This document shows positions 62,627 through 64,000 of a stretch of 64,000 nucleotides of DNA, in pieces (position 1 is the stretch's first letter; every line of letters begins with the position of its first letter). This stretch comes from Tritrichomonas musculus. Taxonomy: Eukaryota > Parabasalia > Tritrichomonadida > Tritrichomonadidae. The notes under the pieces were generated by a model. That model did no database searches. It saw only the letters and a program-made list of their open reading frames with translations, and was not told where the DNA came from. The position numbers and the translations under genes were made by a program. Where the stretch lies: NCBI GenBank assembly GCA_039105265.1, contig JAPFFF010000075.1:186001-250000 (forward strand). Direction: 5' to 3'.

Positions 62627-62740
62627 TAAGTTGTGATCACTTACACAACTTAAGATTTCCAAGAATTATGAGAAAACTTAATGCCATTTTGTTAGGGAAA
62701 ATATAAAATGAAAATCTGTAAGTGATCGTATCACAACTTA
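62627..62740. repeat. Small inverted-repeat element (TAAGTTGTGAT...)
   Basis: Left arm TAAGTTGTGATCACTTACA (62627-62645) and right arm 62717-62740, whose complement is TAAGTTGTGATACGATCACT..., are inverted copies differing by a 5-base gap. About 70 bp lie between. No clear target duplication. The right arm adjoins the transposase relic below, so it may be part of it. Confidence 0.5.
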
Positions 62741-62741
62741 C

Positions 62742-63320
62742 CAAATGATCACTTCCGTTTGGCCAACTTTGATGGGATCAGTTGACATATAGGCCCAGCA
62801 AATAAACCGTCCAAAAATTGATCAAAAAGAGTACTATTCAGGCAAGCATAAAATGCATTGCCTGAAGACATAAGCATTTGTATCAGTGATTAGAATGCTT
62901 ATGCATTAATCCCAAAGTTTCCCAGGTTCAATCCATGACTATAAACTTTTTAAAAATAGTGAGCTGAAAGAATTAATTGAAGCTGAAAATGCAAGATGCT
63001 AGATATTGTTCAATACCACTTCTACAGTTTTGGGTGATGCTGGATACCAAGGCCTTTCAAACTTTGTTAATCGAGCAGTAACTCCATATAAAAAGCCAAG
63101 TAATGGGGACCTGACTCAAAACAAGATATTGTTCAATAAAAAAGTTTCATCGCATAGAATCATCGTCGAAAATTGGTTTGGGTGCTTGAAGACACTCTGG
63201 AGAATCATTACCAATAGATTCAAATTGAAGCTAGAACTTTACAATAAAATTTTCATGTTCTGTGCCCCAGTCACTAACTTTCACCTTTCAAAGCATCCTT
63301 TGAGGAGAGATGAAGATTAA
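62742..63320 (+). pseudogene. PIF/Harbinger-type (DDE_4) transposase with four in-frame stops
   Basis: One frame runs across the whole stretch without any frameshift. Readable in order: SVWPTLMGSVDI, stop, AQQINRPKIDQKEYYSGKHK, MHCLKT, stop, AFVSVIRMLMH, stop, SQSFPGSIHDYKLFKNSEL, stop, and then VLGDAGYQGL, HRIIVENWFGCLKTLWRI up to TAA 63318-63320. YYSGKHK, FPGSxHD, GDAGY and the R-x-x-VENxFGxLK block are hallmark DDE_4 elements, with Asp in SVD, Asp in GDAGY and the Glu in VEN as likely catalytic residues. Stops are TAG 62790, TAA 62871, TAA 62907 and TAG 63000. The N-terminal third is missing. Confidence 0.8.
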
Positions 63321-64000
63321 AATATTTCTTATTCTTCATCATCATCTGATACTGAATCAGATTAAAACAATTTATTAAACCAATTGATTGATCAACTATT
63401 TTTTATTTTTATTTTTATTTTTATTATTTTTATTATTTTTATTTTTTATTTTTTTTTTTTTTTTTTTTTTTTTTTATATATATAAAGGATTAAAGAATTA
63501 ATGATGATGATGTTGTTGTGTTGCATTGCGATGTTGTCGTTGTGTTGTCGATGTTATTATATTGTGCTGTTGTCGTTGATGTCATGTTGATATTGTTGTG
63601 TTGTACTGCAAATGTTGTTGATGATGCTGTTTTTGTGCTGTTGTTGTTGTGTTGTCAATGTTGTTGTTATTTTGTTGATGTTGATGATGTTGTGTTGTTG
63701 TTGCTTTGTTGTTGTTGTTGCTGTTTTGTCGATGTTGTTGTTGCTATGGCGATTTTATTTTTTTTTTTTTTTTTTTGCCTAGTATTGAACTTTCATCTTT
63801 CTAATTTATGGACAAAATTTGCATTCAATCAATTCAATACTTTCAATTTTGCAGTAAATACTATGATTGTAGATTTATCCCAAATAATGATTATTACGTA
63901 TCATGCCAATTTTATCGATGAAAAATTATTCTAAATTTCAAAAAAATTACATGCCATGATATCTATAAGACATTGGTCATTTATATAAACTTTTTTCATT
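63321..64000. repeat. Simple-sequence DNA: T runs and GTT/GATGTT-rich tract
   Basis: TTTTTATTTTTATTTTTATT-type repeats (63400-63447), then a T run of about 26 at 63449-63475. A 230-bp tract of imperfect GTTGTT/GATGTTG triplets follows at about 63500-63750, then a second T run at 63758-63776. The frame open across the triplets is an artefact of composition. From 63780 on nothing is recognised. Confidence 0.75.

Noticed and set aside
62885-62945. tRNA-like stretch with a B box (AGGTTCAATCC) and A-box-like GTGATTAGAATG
   Set aside because: The same bases encode SFPGSIHDYKLF of the DDE_4 transposase relic, with flanking codons matching that family. No acceptor stem forms.
62790-63002. Alternative genetic code (TAA/TAG as Gln) for the organism
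   Set aside because: All intact genes here end normally at TAA, TAG or TGA and the kinase/Sel1 relic shows all three stops as lesions; simple decay explains the transposase stops.
63518-63934. 138-codon Val/Leu/Cys/Asp-rich frame
   Set aside because: Produced by imperfect GTT/GATGTTG triplets and T runs; no start context or family motif.

Overview
The window looks like nuclear DNA of a parabasalid (trichomonad) protist, closest in style to Tritrichomonas or Trichomonas. The DNA is very AT-rich with many long A or T runs, and the genes are single uninterrupted reading frames. Several start codons have a trichomonad-type initiator (TCAYTW) 10-20 bases upstream. The gene families are also typical: BspA-like LRR_5 surface proteins, a chlamydial-Pmp-like beta-helix protein, TKL kinases joined to Sel1 repeats, DUF3447-type ankyrin proteins, a bacterial-type glucokinase and a beta-amylase. 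This assignment rests on family content; no species marker was seen.

Layout: the end of a multi-pass membrane protein (3-191), a membrane-anchored nucleoside hydrolase (-), a DFD-type kinase with Sel1 repeats (+), then decayed kinase, ankyrin and surface-protein sequence (6.0-9.0 kb). A BspA-like protein follows (10.2-13.3 kb), then a tRNA patch interrupted by a hAT-like non-autonomous transposon (13.6-15.5 kb) and a Sel1 pseudogene. Next come a kinase plus pseudokinase pair split by an apparent frameshift (17.1-20.0 kb), a second hAT-like MITE and a 2137-residue Pmp-like protein with a 28-copy nonapeptide array (22.2-28.6 kb). A repeat-bearing gap of about 3 kb leads to glucokinase (31.7-32.9 kb), a freshly broken kinase/Sel1 gene (35.0-37.8 kb) and beta-amylase (38.1-39.5 kb). 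After a Sel1 relic and a 97-bp mariner-type MITE there is a multi-pass protein with a lipase-type nucleophile motif, an acyltransferase/condensation-fold protein, tRNA-Thr, a small tail-anchored protein, a calponin-homology protein with 80-residue higher-order repeats, a fructosamine-kinase-family protein, a ubiquitin-like-fold protein and a transglutaminase-like protein with a CaaX end. The right-hand 6 kb is transposon territory: a pogo/Tigger-like element with perfect termini and two decayed transposases.

There are no operons. Strands alternate and each gene sits in its own AT-rich spacer. Glucokinase and beta-amylase both serve glucan/glucose use; the BspA and Pmp-like proteins are predicted surface proteins; the kinases fit the large trichomonad signalling repertoire. 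The most notable features are the transposon families with readable target-site duplications, the probably inactive, probably prenylated transglutaminase-like protein, the kinase-pseudokinase tandem and the two repeat-expanded proteins. Many listed reading frames could begin at TTG; I moved starts to the first in-frame ATG where one exists and say so where none does.
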